The notes: generated by a model from the sequence alone, not told the origin. DNA of 64,000 nucleotides from Leishmania mexicana MHOM/GT/2001/U1103 (GCF_000234665.1 NC_018324.1:2044428-2108427), one strand, 5' to 3'. Numbered from the stretch's first letter, positions 53,427 to 63,905 are shown. Translations and numbers: made by a program.

Positions 53427-54314
53427 TCAGCGAGTGACGCTTGTGTCGTCGACAAGCCACATGGTCATCTCTTCCAGTAGGGCGAGCAGGCGGTGCCGCT
53501 GTAGCTCTAAACGGCCCTCCGCTACTTCCTCGCGCTTTCCTAGAGCCAAGCTCGTGCTGGAAGGAGCGGTGCGGTGCAGCACGCTGTGAAATCCAGCCTG
53601 CAACTCCCACCAAACAGCGTCATTAGCCGCGGGGAGCGCGCGACTCTTTCCACAATTGTCCGCTTCTTCTGGAGTCGAGGGAAGGGGATCGCAAGGTACG
53701 GCGACAGAGAACGTTGCAGCCTCGGCGTACTCCGGCTCTAGAGGGGTGTGGGCGATTTGATGGAGCGCGCGAACCGCCTCGCACACCCACCGTGCCCTAA
53801 CGTGGGGGAGAACCTGCTTCTGTCGCGCGCGTCGCGCCCGCTCGCCGAGAATAGAGCACAGTTGCGTCACTTTCTCTGTGATTCGCTGAAGTTTCGAGGG
53901 AAGTGCAAGCACCATGGCATCGCTGACGCTTCGCTCAAGAGCGGAGAAGGACGTGGAGAGGCCGCTACTGTGAAAGGCGTTGTTCACCTCGGATGTTGAG
54001 CACCAGGCCCCCCAAGCCTCCGACTCGCACGTAGAGGGTTCACCGGTGGCCTCGAGCAATGAATAAACCTCTTCGGTTCGCTCATCCACATTGCGCGTCA
54101 TCTGCAAAGGCTCGGTCGTGCCCGTGTCAACTGGCGTTGTTGAGGCGCGAATCAGATCCGCGGCACCGGACGACAGAGAAGAGAGAAGCCTTTCAAGGCG
54201 CGAAAGCTCGGCGCACGCTTGCTCTGTCTGCTGCAGCGTCGCCGAGAGTCGCGCGACGATGCGCCCTGCAGGCACGGCCGCCGTGAGCGATGTTGATGGC
54301 GTTTCCTCCTGCAT
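53427..54314 (-). CDS. Hypothetical protein with coiled-coil segments
   Basis: 295 residues if it starts at the ATG at 54314 (MQEETPSTSLTAAV); an ATG at 54428 would give 333. The later start is preferred because a CCCAG acceptor-like site lies shortly upstream of it and the intervening residues look like translated UTR. No family recognised. Two helical stretches are seen: IVARLSATLQQTEQACAELSR (after ~18) and LPSKLQRITEKVTQLCSILGERARRARQKQ (mid-protein). No membrane segment. Third-position G/C and the lack of microsatellite-derived residues support a real gene. It is the last gene before the 10-kb gap in the direction of transcription. Confidence 0.7.
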   Translation of the reverse strand: MQEETPSTSLTAAVPAGRIVARLSATLQQTEQACAELSRLERLLSSLSSGAADLIRASTTPVDTGTTEPLQMTRNVDERTEEVYSLLEATGEPSTCESEAWGAWCSTSEVNNAFHSSGLSTSFSALERSVSDAMVLALPSKLQRITEKVTQLCSILGERARRARQKQVLPHVRARWVCEAVRALHQIAHTPLEPEYAEAATFSVAVPCDPLPSTPEEADNCGKSRALPAANDAVWWELQAGFHSVLHRTAPSSTSLALGKREEVAEGRLELQRHRLLALLEEMTMWLVDDTSVTR

Positions 54315-55704
54315 GGATGGTGTGGGTATATGTGTGTCTGGGAAACCGTGCAGTGTGAGTGAGCTGCCTGTGGTCGTTAATGCCAACCCCCACCAAAAGG
54401 TAGCGGATGTGTGCCGACAAGGCCACATGAAAGCGAAGGATTGGGGAAAGGAGTGGAGGAGAATACCCGGAAAGTGTAACGGAGGAGAAGTGGCGGCGGC
54501 ACCAACGCCAACAGTGAATGATGGAGCGGGCACAACGTGTGCGTCACGTAGCAGCCTTGTGGCCGCCGACTATGTGGCCGCTACGCACGAGCTGCTTGAT
54601 AGGCGGCAGACGCCAATGCGACGTGAAGGAGAGAGAGGAGGATATGCTGAAGAGACAAAAGACGCATAGTGAGTGAGAGACAGCACTTCACCCTTTCCCT
54701 CCGTGCAGTGCCTTCAACCTGTTCGGCGGGAAGACATTGAATTACCCGTCATCACGAATTCCGCGCTGGCGCATACACACACACACACATAGAGACAGCA
54801 TATATAATTGGGCCGTCTCTATCTGTGTATCATTCGCTGCTCCTGTGATACGTTCGATAAGCAAAATACAAGGGCGTGCTGCGGTTGCCTCATCACCTTC
54901 GCCACACAAAGGCGGTGCCTACACGCTGAACAACAACAAGGCACCGGAAAAAACAACAACAACGGGAAGCACAGCAAAGGCAAGGGCATTCACACAACGA
55001 CAAAAGAGAGCAACGAGGCAAGTGAAAAAAAAGAAGTTGGAAACGCAACACATAATGCCCCACCGCCTCGCTCTCCTGTTCTGGCGAAGAGCGTCGCGTA
55101 GAAAGAGAGTTCTGTTGCTCATCGCAGTGACCGGGGTGGGGAGGGAGATGGACGGAATTCCAAGTGAGCGGTACAACCCACTGCACAGCAGAGGGATGGC
55201 AAGAGGCAACAACAGCAAAGAAAGAAGGCGTCATCGCGCACACAGATCAGGCACGTGCAACATGCTTACGTTAACAGTTGAGAAAGTGCCAAACAACAGC
55301 AGCACCATAAAAAAAATGCATTCTGGAGACGTTTGCGGTGGAGACAGGTGCGAAAACATGGAAGACTGAGCGGTGGCACAGGTGTAGGAGAATAATAATA
55401 ATAGTAAAACACACACACACACACGAGGAAACGCCGAGTGGGCATAAAGTAGTTCAACCTCTTTTTTGCAAGATATATAGAGAGAGGACGGGACGGGTGC
55501 TGCATACGGCCTTATCAAAGACTGAAAAGAGGAGCAAACAAAGAGGAACCGGTACAGGATGTGGAGCAAATGAAGGAAGCAAGCACATGTGTTCGTGGGT
55601 AGAGGAACAGGGCGGCACAGGGGGATAGCGAATGTGCTGCCCCGCCATCATCTCCAGCGCCAGCTCGCGGCGCATCCTTTTTTCTTACTTCCACACTTTC
55701 CTCC
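54315..55704. other. Intergenic region, PAQR-1 3' UTR / hypothetical 5' UTR
   Basis: About 1.4 kb, no supported gene. (AC)n at about 54774-54789 and 55409-55424, AAC-rich stretches near 54930-54965. Confidence 0.55.
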
Positions 55705-56796
55705 CTACACGCACACGAGCGTTTCACGACTGAGGTACATGGCGACGCAGTTGTAGAAGTGCGTTGTGGCCGCCCCCAACACGCAAAGGTGCCATATCTG
55801 ATGACTAGAGAAGTAGAAGTCAAAGGTGCCAGGTGACAGTGCTTCTGGAATGCGGAAGGCGTAGACGAAGACGCCTACGCCGTAGAGAGCCAACATCGTC
55901 AGCAATCCCTTCACATATGGGCCGCTGATGTGTAGCGGAATCATCTGCGACAAGTGAATCGTGGGGATAATCCCCGACCCGACCATGCAGACGTAGAAGA
56001 TTATCTTCTTCGTCGCAAACGCCTCAGAGGTCCAGTGGCGGAAGAAGGGCCCAATGAAGCCCACCACCCCGAAGGAGCCAATCATCGACAGGTACGCGTT
56101 GCGCCACTCCGGAGCACAGCTCATGGTGTAGAAGCAGAAGGGCAGAAACGAGCCGACAACGAGAAAGGTGATGCCGTAGTAGTCAAGTGCGTGCATGCGA
56201 TGGTAGAAATCCTCGTTCATGTGGCACAGAAATGTGTGAAAGCACGCGCTGCACAGCATGCACATGACACACGCCAATGAGAAAGTGCCGAAGATGATAA
56301 ATGGCCACGCCGTGCGCACGTTCTTGACAGGGACCGGCCGTGCCGTGCGGTTCTCGTGGTAAAGCACGTTGCCGGCAAGGTAATCTGGGATGATGTGCCG
56401 TGTAAACAACTGGACCATCAGCCCCAAGAAGAAGAAGACGCCAAGCAGGTGCGTCCAAATGTTGATCGTCTCGTTGTGCATCCGGAGTAGGCTCGTGAAG
56501 CACTGCTTCCATGTGTAGTAGGCGCGATACCCGCGCAGGATGTAGCGGTTGTCACGTAGGTACATGGGCACATCCTCGATCACGTAGAGTGGCAGTGTTG
56601 AATCGTTGTTGTACGGCGTGGCGTGATCGCAATTTGCCTGCTTGCGGGCGAGCTGTACTTTCTTTTCATGCGTGAGGTTCGAAGGGGTGCAGGCACCCGA
56701 GGTTGGGTTCTGTGCCGTCGACAAGGACGCATCGACGCGACGTCGGTGTGGCGACGGTGACTTTGACGCAGAACTTGAGCTCTTGCGAGAAACCAT
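55705..56796 (-). CDS. PAQR / haemolysin-III family seven-helix membrane protein 1
   Basis: 363 residues from the ATG at 56796 (MVSRKSSSS). An in-frame ATG at 56982 adds 62 residues, of which about 40 are encoded by the family B repeat (same peptide appears at 7142-7375), so that start is rejected. PAQR landmarks in order: VPMYLRDNRYILRGYR, HNETINIWTHLLG entering helix 1, CMLCSACFHTFLCH at helix 2-3 with the first zinc-type histidine, LDYYGITFL, and SSHQIWHLCVLGAATTHF in the last helix with the HxxxH pair. These three histidines bind zinc in adiponectin receptors, which act as ceramidases. Ligand or substrate here is unknown. Confidence 0.92.
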   Translation of the reverse strand: MVSRKSSSSASKSPSPHRRRVDASLSTAQNPTSGACTPSNLTHEKKVQLARKQANCDHATPYNNDSTLPLYVIEDVPMYLRDNRYILRGYRAYYTWKQCFTSLLRMHNETINIWTHLLGVFFFLGLMVQLFTRHIIPDYLAGNVLYHENRTARPVPVKNVRTAWPFIIFGTFSLACVMCMLCSACFHTFLCHMNEDFYHRMHALDYYGITFLVVGSFLPFCFYTMSCAPEWRNAYLSMIGSFGVVGFIGPFFRHWTSEAFATKKIIFYVCMVGSGIIPTIHLSQMIPLHISGPYVKGLLTMLALYGVGVFVYAFRIPEALSPGTFDFYFSSHQIWHLCVLGAATTHFYNCVAMYLSRETLVCV

Positions 56797-57870
56797 GGTG
56801 AGGTCAATGCAGTCGGACAACTGGTGGTAGCAGCAAGAGAAGAAGGCAGAGGGGAAGTGGAAAGGGGAAGAAAGGAGGGGCTGCAGCCACATTTCTGTGC
56901 TCTTCTTTTTTCCATCCTCGACGTGCCCGTTCGCTGCCACGGAGGACGAGATCAAACATTGCACCACCGCTCCCGCGGCCATGTCACGGGCCCCGCATCG
57001 CGTGGTGCGGAGCGGCCACAGACAGACGTGAAACAGCGGTGGGCCGACTCAGCCATCGGAGAGCACGGCCGCTGCCTCGTGCTGTACCCAGCCCCACATC
57101 TCCCAGGTCGCCTCACAGCCGCTCACATCATACCGGTCGCGAAGTGATGCATCCCCCGCGCGGTGGTACTCAGGCTCCCACACACCAGTGGGCGGTGTGA
57201 GGGCCAGGGCTGGGCTGTGTCCGAGTCACGTTGGTACTTTGCCTATCACATGAATGGCACAAGCGCGTTCACCGTCGCAGGTCGCTCCGATGCAACGCTA
57301 TCCTGGGCCTGACCCCCGGCATCCGTAGCGATAAATCACCGCGACTTCCCTGCCTCGTAGGTGCTTGACCGCCTCACCGCCAGAAGCGGCTTGGCATTTG
57401 GCAGGGGAATGGGGGAGGGATGCTCGGCTTCCCCGCACCGAGTGGTGGGGGATGGGGCACGGAGCCGTGTGACGCCACCACGCACTGAGGGGCGTGTCCC
57501 ATCTCCCTTTCACTCCTCCCCTCGTCATTAGGGAAGGGGAGAGAGGCAAAGAGTCCACAAACAACGGGAGCAACTCCACCGCACACATACACACACACAC
57601 ATGCACCGGGTTGCGATGGCTGGCACAGAGGGCATCTGTCCCGCCATTTGGTCGCAGAGGGCTCGAACGACTGCTCGCACAGGTTTCGCATCGCAGCATG
57701 CGCGTGGGAGTGTTAGTGTGGTGGTAGCGCAGGCGACTGCGTGTCTGTGTGTGAAAGGAGATGGCGTGGGGGGGGTTGAGAAACCATTGCATCCAGTTAG
57801 ACACCGGCGTGACGCCCCCCCCTCCGTGTCACCGAACAGGCCGCTTTCTACCGACAAGACATCATCGAGC
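56797..57870. other. Intergenic region between PAQR-1 and PAQR-2
   Basis: Mostly occupied by the family B repeat (56866-57533). The remainder holds (AC)n near 57584-57601 and no gene. Confidence 0.65.
56866..57533 (-). repeat. Family B interspersed repeat, copy B2 (SIDER-like)
   Basis: Nearly identical to B1 at 7221. It starts about 340 nt after the PAQR-2 stop and its A-rich 3' end (mRNA strand) stops only ~70 nt before the PAQR-1 ATG, so it fills the whole PAQR-1/PAQR-2 spacer. Its higher-coordinate edge (CTCCCTTTCACTCC) differs from B1. Confidence 0.87.
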
Positions 57871-59364
57871 TCATCCACACATGCCATCGCTCACTTGCCA
57901 CATCTGGTACATGCTAACGCAATTACAGTAGTGCACCAGGGCTGCCATAGAGACGAAGAAGTGCCAAAGCTGATGACTAGAGAGCCAGCAGTCGAAGTGG
58001 CCAGGGTAACGAGACTCAGGGAACTGGGTCACGTAGAAAGCCACGCCGCTGCAGTAGAGAACCACCATCAGGCAAATGCCAAGCAACGTCGACACGCTCG
58101 CTGCGTTCATGGGCATAATCGCGAGGCTGTGGAGGGCTGGCGCCAGACCGCTAAAACCCAGCCCAAGAAACACGCCCAACCGCACCCATACAAGCTTACG
58201 AAACAAATCCGTCCACGGGCCGATTATGCCGGCCGTGCTCAGCACCAAAATCGCCGTAATGTACACGGTTCGGGCAACGGGGTGGCAGTGAAACATGACG
58301 TACAGCGGAGGCAAGAAGCTGGACACGATGAGAACCGTGATGCCTATAAAGTCCAGCCGTCCCATCGCTGCCATGACGCGGCAGTTGCAGTGGCTGTTGA
58401 AGAGGTGATATATGGTGCTGTTCAACATGCACATAAGGGAGCCGAAGCAGAAGATCCCGTATATCAGCTTGGACGCGCTGAGAGAGGGGGCGGTGATGGC
58501 TTTGCTGAGCACCGTGGTGTACAGCAGCGCGGTTAAGACGAGAAAGGCGACAAAGGTAAGAAAATGCGAGTACACGTTGATGGTCTCGTTGTGCCAGCCT
58601 AGGAGGCTCTTGAAACACATCTCGACCGTGTAGAAGGCCCGGTAGCGGCTGCGGATATACGGGTTATACCTCTGCCAAGGCGGGATTTCCTCGAACTTGT
58701 ACAGGGGCAGCGCCCCGTCGAGCCCCATAACAATCAAGTTCCTTTGTTGCTCTCTCGTCGCGTCAAACGTGGGTGCCTTGACAACGAGGGAGAAGCGACG
58801 CTCGCTCTCCGGGGAGTCGTGCTCCGCTGCCTTCGCGTGTGTCGCCGGCTGCTCCAGCTGACGCGGGGTGCCGTGGAGCTCCAACGCAGTTGTAGACACA
58901 TCGAAGGAGGCTGCGGTACTCACATCCGTGGTGTCGTGCGTTTCCGCCGAGGAGGTCACCGCGGCGTCGAAGGTGACTGTGGACCTCTGCGCACGGTCGA
59001 GTTCCGGTCTGACCGCCCTGTGTGCATCGCCGTCGTCGACACCCTGACTGTCCGCATCCTTCATGAACACGCGATGCTCTCGATCCCTAGGGATAAAGGG
59101 CGGCGTCACAACCATCTCCGTCGACGCGTGCGCTGGGAAGTTCAGTTGGGCAGATTCGCTGCGCTCGAACATATGGTGTTGCTGCTCTGAAGTGCGCGTC
59201 GGGAGCGTGCGAGTGTCGTGCACGCATGGCAGAAGCGCGAACGGCAGCAAATCCACATTTTCTCGGCTGTTGCACAGCACTAGAGGGTCCTCTCTGTTGG
59301 GTTCGAGAGTTGACCGCCGTGGTGCACCATCCGCTAAGGTAATGTCTGTTGCCTTCAGAGACAT
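57871..59364 (-). CDS. PAQR / haemolysin-III family membrane protein 2, long N-terminus
   Basis: 497 residues from the ATG at 59364 (MSLKATDITLADG); an ATG at 59478 would add 38 residues. The first ~230 residues are polar, Ser/Thr/Glu/His-rich and probably cytosolic and disordered. The PAQR core follows: LYKFEEIPPWQRYNPYIRSRYR, HNETINVYSHFLTF, CMLNSTIYHLFNSHC, RLDFIGITVLIVSSF and LSSHQLWHFFVSMAALVHY with HxxxH. Here WTH of the other two copies is YSH. All three metal histidines are kept. It differs strongly from PAQR-1 and PAQR-3 in sequence, so the tandem is old. Confidence 0.92.
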   Translation of the reverse strand: MSLKATDITLADGAPRRSTLEPNREDPLVLCNSRENVDLLPFALLPCVHDTRTLPTRTSEQQHHMFERSESAQLNFPAHASTEMVVTPPFIPRDREHRVFMKDADSQGVDDGDAHRAVRPELDRAQRSTVTFDAAVTSSAETHDTTDVSTAASFDVSTTALELHGTPRQLEQPATHAKAAEHDSPESERRFSLVVKAPTFDATREQQRNLIVMGLDGALPLYKFEEIPPWQRYNPYIRSRYRAFYTVEMCFKSLLGWHNETINVYSHFLTFVAFLVLTALLYTTVLSKAITAPSLSASKLIYGIFCFGSLMCMLNSTIYHLFNSHCNCRVMAAMGRLDFIGITVLIVSSFLPPLYVMFHCHPVARTVYITAILVLSTAGIIGPWTDLFRKLVWVRLGVFLGLGFSGLAPALHSLAIMPMNAASVSTLLGICLMVVLYCSGVAFYVTQFPESRYPGHFDCWLSSHQLWHFFVSMAALVHYCNCVSMYQMWQVSDGMCG

Positions 59365-59963
59365 GCTTCTTTCGTTTCGCACGAAATCACCTTCGATTGC
59401 AGCGCATACACGCACATACGCACACGTGCCGTCTCCGTAAAGCCTATAAAAAGTGGAACCAGGGGCCCACGGCACCATCGAAATTGCCGTTAGATGATTC
59501 TGTTTGTGAGGGAGAAACAGAGGAGGGGCCGCGCGATGCAAGAAGGGCTATGATGATGCGTTCCTTCGGAGAGTTCAAGGCGCACAGTGAGCCAGAAACA
59601 AAAAAAATCCATAAGGGAAAGGAAAAAGAAAAACAAGATGGAGGTCGAGGAGGGGTGCCAGGCATTCACATGCCAACACCGCATCGAATACGCGTCTCTG
59701 CTGCGTATGACCGCGTCTGCCCCTGCTGGGGGTGGCCGCACGCGGCGACACCGCTGCTTCCTCTCCATGTGGCGCGCGAGGATTTACCGGGGAAGTGGTG
59801 CCGGCGGCATGTGCCGCTACAAAGTAAGAGAAACAAACAGGATACCAGACTTTGCAAACACACCGCTTCAGTTTCACTGCACTCACTAGGCTCGTACAGA
59901 TGTTTGGCCACTTGTCTGTCAGCCGCTAAACTAGCAACAGAAAAATATTCCCGTCTCTTCTTA

Positions 59964-60618
59964 GTTTTCCTCTTGGACGTGCCCATCTCACCACGCACAT
60001 GCCAGCAAAAAAAAAGTATACACGCCTCCGCAACCACAGCGCCACAACCCTCTGGCCGCAACATCTCCCGGTCGCCGAGAACGAATCGCGCCATGCGTCC
60101 AACAGCATCTGCCCACCCCTTCCTCGGCTACGTGCTGCGCGGTCGGCGTCGGAGGGCTCTGCTCGAGGGCGGTGGCGGTGGCGTCCGCCCTGCGGGGTTA
60201 CAGGGGGTGGGGGCCGGGCGCGTGCCGGATGAGCTCCGAGGAACAAGTCGGCCAGCCTCCGGTGAGAGCCCTTCCGAGCCCCGGCAACCTGGTCGTGCGC
60301 CATGCTTCTCCCTCCACGTTCGGGTCCGGAGGACTCGAGGGCGCTGATTCGGGGCTCTCCCTCGCCATGCTCCCGGCACACGTGCCCTCCACATCGGCGC
60401 ACCGGGTCGGGCGCAGGAGACGCCGCATGCTCTGCGCACACATGCGCCGTGGCGTCGCGATGCGTATGGTCCCCTTCGCGCCCTTTTTCGTCCCTCACTC
60501 TTGCGCATCGGACAACCGCATGCCTTGCCTGGATGCGGTACACCCAGGCACAGCTGTGCATGGCAGCGCCTGCGCACCGTGTGCTCGCCTTTTGTCGGAG
60601 GTGGTGGTGGGGGAGGTC
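59964..60618 (-). repeat. Family A interspersed repeat, copy A4 (SIDER-like)
   Basis: Core almost identical to the other three; CACAACCCTC replaces CACAGCCCTC near 60047. Both edges match A3 (AAAAAAAAAGTATAC and CTTTTGTCGGAGGTGG), while the outermost CTCTTGGACGTGCCCATC block matches A2. On the mRNA strand it ends GATGGGCACGTCCAAGAGG then AAAACTAAGAAG, an A-rich tail. Confidence 0.88.
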
Positions 60619-62275
60619 AGTTCGTGTTGCCGCGTAAACGCACGACACAAGGGAAAAAGGAAAAGAAAACCGGTTTTATGTGACCGCACGCACATCAACG
60701 CAAACGAAGAAAGAAATCGCGAAATGCAGCGAGGCCATCGCAGGTGTTTGGGCTCTCCTGGAGGACGCACAGGGGGGTGGGTGTTGAAAGGCACCCTGGG
60801 AGATGAAACGTCATCCCACAAAGTGCAGAGGCGCGCCGAGGGAGGACTGAGCGTATGTGTCGGCAAGAAACTGAAAGAGGAAGCCTACAACTTACTTAAA
60901 AAGGAGACGTGCGCCCTCCGCGTTGCAGGTCCATCCATCCAGAACCAAAGAAAGTCAAACACACACACACACAGACAGACACGCATAGAGATACAGACCA
61001 CCCACAAGAACGCGCTTACATAGAGGCCTCGCTAGCCGCCTTGTGTGGACACCCTCCCCTCCTCACCCCCACGGAACCGTGTGGAACGGCAAAAAAGGAG
61101 AATGTTCGAATTTGCGCGTCGTGTGCAAGACACACAAAAGAGTGATACCAATGCGAAGAGAGTCAAGTACATGCAAAAGAAGAAACAGCTGAAAAGAGAA
61201 GCGTGCCGACGCTCTCATTTGAATTCGGTGTTTCTCCCGCCCCCCGCGGCAAGAGCGAGAAAGCAGTTGGCGAAAACGTACAGAGAGTTGGGGTGGGGTG
61301 AGGCGGTGAGGAACGAATCAAATTAACCCAGGAGTGACACTGCGACGCAGTTCCCATCCACCCGCGCAAGGCATACGGAGGGCCCGAGAGAAGTCGAGAA
61401 GACAGACGCACAGGCAAACGCACACGTGCAAAGTATGTGAACAGCACCCGAAAAGAACCAAGCGTTGAAGACCCTTCTCAGCAGCGATCGCGCGCGCGCA
61501 CTGTTCTACAGAAATAGAGTTGATTCAACCCAAAAAGAGCTGTAAAAGAAAACGGACGAGTTATCTTAAGTGCTTCATCCATCCTAAACGAGATGAGCAG
61601 AACGAAAAAAAAATACGAACGAGGTCGGATACGACACGACACGACGCACAGCTATACCCACTCGGCCTCCGCTCTTTTTTTTCCTTTCATCAATCCGTGA
61701 GGATGCAGCACCACGATCTATATATTTTTATGGTGTTTTGGCACGTATGCGGCCATTCACCCACGCAGCCCGCATGCACGCAGGCACCAGGGAGGGCACA
61801 CCAGAAGAACAGAAGAGCGAGGCAACACAGGCACGGAAGCAAATACAACAAAGAGAGCGTGAAAAAAAAATAAAAAAGCAGGAACTAAGCAGAGGGTGGG
61901 GGAGCGTGTGTGTGTGACGCAGTCGAGGATGGACGGTCACGGCCCCCCTCCCTCCCCCTAAAAAAAAACACAGAAAAAAGCGTGCAAGTGTCATGCGCTT
62001 CGTTTTTTTTTTTCGTGTGCGTGTGTGTGCGTGCTTTCTTCTCCACTCGCTTCGCGAATTTTTACCTTCCTTTTTTTTCGTCGTTCTTCGTGTGACTCAT
62101 ACCATAGTAAACAGAAGCAAGAGAAGCAGCGAGACACACAGCGATAGAGAGACGATTTAGGCCCCTTTAGATCCGTTGTCAGCAACAGAGAAAAAAAACA
62201 AATAAAGAAAGCGAGAGAGACAACCAACGCCAATAACAAAACAGCAAGAAACACCCTTTCCTCCTTCCTTGCTCA

Positions 62276-62549
62276 AGGTGTCCGTTCGCTGCCACGGTCC
62301 ATGAGTTCAGCGCCACTCGGCACCCCCCCCCTCCTTCCTTTCCCCGCCGCCGCTCCTCCCATCATGCCAGGTCGCCACGGGGTGCATCCGCCTCGAGGTG
62401 GCACTCCGGCTTCCCCACGCCGAGTGGTGGTGGTGGGGTGGGGGGAGGGGTTCTGGACTGTGTGTGATGCCACCACGCACTGAGGGGTGCGTCCCCTTCC
62501 CTCACACCCGGTCGCCATTGGAGGATGAGCATGGCACAGCGGAAAAATA
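62276..62549 (-). repeat. Shortened, diverged family B repeat, copy B3 (SIDER-like)
   Basis: Both ends resemble B1/B2 (GTGTCCGTTCGCTGCCACGG at one end; CACCACGCACTGAGGGG and GTGCGTCCCC at the other, then GAGCATGGCACAGCGGAAAA as in B1), but the middle ~350 bp is missing and the rest is diverged. It is about 340 nt after the PAQR-3 stop. Confidence 0.75.
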
Positions 62550-62891
62550 CCAGGAGACAGGGAAGGCGAAATGAGTGGAAGAGAAGGGGAGAGGCTCCTG
62601 TTCCGATCACAGAGCACACCACTTTCCCCGCTTCACGGCTGTGCGTTTCTGTATGGTTGCTGAAGTGCATATGGATGTGAAGCTGGGCATCCTTTTTTCG
62701 CTTATTCTCATAGCAGCCGGGAAGACAATGTGTGAACGGCTGCAACGCTACGGATTCTTTGCGCACACCCAGTGAAGAGGGAAGTGCAACAGCTGCATGA
62801 AGGGAGCCTACCACTTCAAGGCTCGTTGTACACCTGCTTCTTGCAATCACAGAAGTGCCTGCGCCGTGTGTGTGCAAGTGTGAGCTCTGCT

Positions 62892-63905
62892 TTACGCGCA
62901 CTCACCGCCCACTCCGCGCGTTACGTGCCACATCTGAAAGGCGCCGATGCAGGTGAAATAGTGCACCACTGCAGCGCACAACACAAAGAAATGCCACAGC
63001 TGGTGGCTGTGCAGCCACACATCAAACCGACCCGGGTACCATCGCTCAGGGACTTTGAAGATGTAGATCACAATACCCACGCAGTACGTAACCAGCATGA
63101 GAAACATGCCCTTATACAGCGGCAAGGTCTGCTCGTTGGCGGGCAACCCAAAGAACATGTGAATCGTGGGGAGAATACCGATGGAGGTCAGGGAGGAGTA
63201 GAGAATCATGCGCGGCCAGTAGAACGTCTGAGTGTTGAAGAACGTGAAGAAGGGTCCCATCAAACCGAGAATACCCAGCAGCGTGATTGAGATGAGGTAC
63301 ACCGCCCGCACCACCGCTAAGCACGAGAAGAGGTAGAAAACGGGCGGGTAGAAACTGCCGACGATCATGGAGGTGATGCCGAAGTAGTCGATCGCAAGGG
63401 CGATGTTGTGCACCTGCTCAGAGTGGTGGGCGCTCAGCGTGTGGTAAACAGAGGATCCGCCGAGCATGACCATGCTGCCTAGCTGAAACACCGAGAAGAC
63501 AAGGTAGTCTTGCGTGCGGTGCAGGCCAAGGTTGAGTAGGATGTGGAGTGAGAGCACCAGCACGATGAGGAGACCCACCAGGTGGGTCCAAATACTGAGT
63601 GTCTCGTTGTGGAGGGCAAAGACGCTCTTGAAGCACTGCTTTGTGGTGTAGCCGGCTCGGTAGTATCTGAGGATGAACGGGTTACCCTTCAGCCATTCGG
63701 GAATCGAGCTCAGGTCATACAACGGGAGATCACGGCACCAGGTGGTCGTCGGCGGGCCCGGGTTGAAGCTCAGGCGACGATGTGCCGTCTCCAGCAGCTT
63801 GCTCGCTGCCTCTCCCACGTTCTTTGTAGTGATGGCCGCCGTCTTGGTCTGCGCGATATCGCGGCACCGCACACGCGCCTCGTAGCTTGTTAGTGTGTCG
63901 CCCAT
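62892..63905 (-). CDS. PAQR / haemolysin-III family membrane protein 3
   Basis: 337 residues from the ATG at 63905 (MGDTLTSYEARVR); the frame is open beyond but has no ATG before the window end region examined. PAQR landmarks: LSSIPEWLKGNPFILRYYRAGY, HNETLSIWTHLVG, VMLGGSSVYHTLSAHH, AIDYFGITSMIVGSFYPP and LHSHQLWHFFVLCAAVVHYFT with the HxxxH pair. Shortest N-terminus of the three. Seven hydrophobic segments can be traced. It is the most upstream gene of the window in the transcription unit and its 3' flank holds both repeat families. Confidence 0.92.
   Translation of the reverse strand: MGDTLTSYEARVRCRDIAQTKTAAITTKNVGEAASKLLETAHRRLSFNPGPPTTTWCRDLPLYDLSSIPEWLKGNPFILRYYRAGYTTKQCFKSVFALHNETLSIWTHLVGLLIVLVLSLHILLNLGLHRTQDYLVFSVFQLGSMVMLGGSSVYHTLSAHHSEQVHNIALAIDYFGITSMIVGSFYPPVFYLFSCLAVVRAVYLISITLLGILGLMGPFFTFFNTQTFYWPRMILYSSLTSIGILPTIHMFFGLPANEQTLPLYKGMFLMLVTYCVGIVIYIFKVPERWYPGRFDVWLHSHQLWHFFVLCAAVVHYFTCIGAFQMWHVTRGVGGECA

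Larger units (their letters stand above)
59365..62891. other. 3.5-kb gene-free region between PAQR-2 and PAQR-3
   Basis: No supported gene. Contains family A copy A4 (59964-60618), a short family B copy (62276-62549), (AC)n near 60960-60973, a T-rich (plus strand) stretch with (GT)n at 62000-62030 and many homopolymers. Confidence 0.65.
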
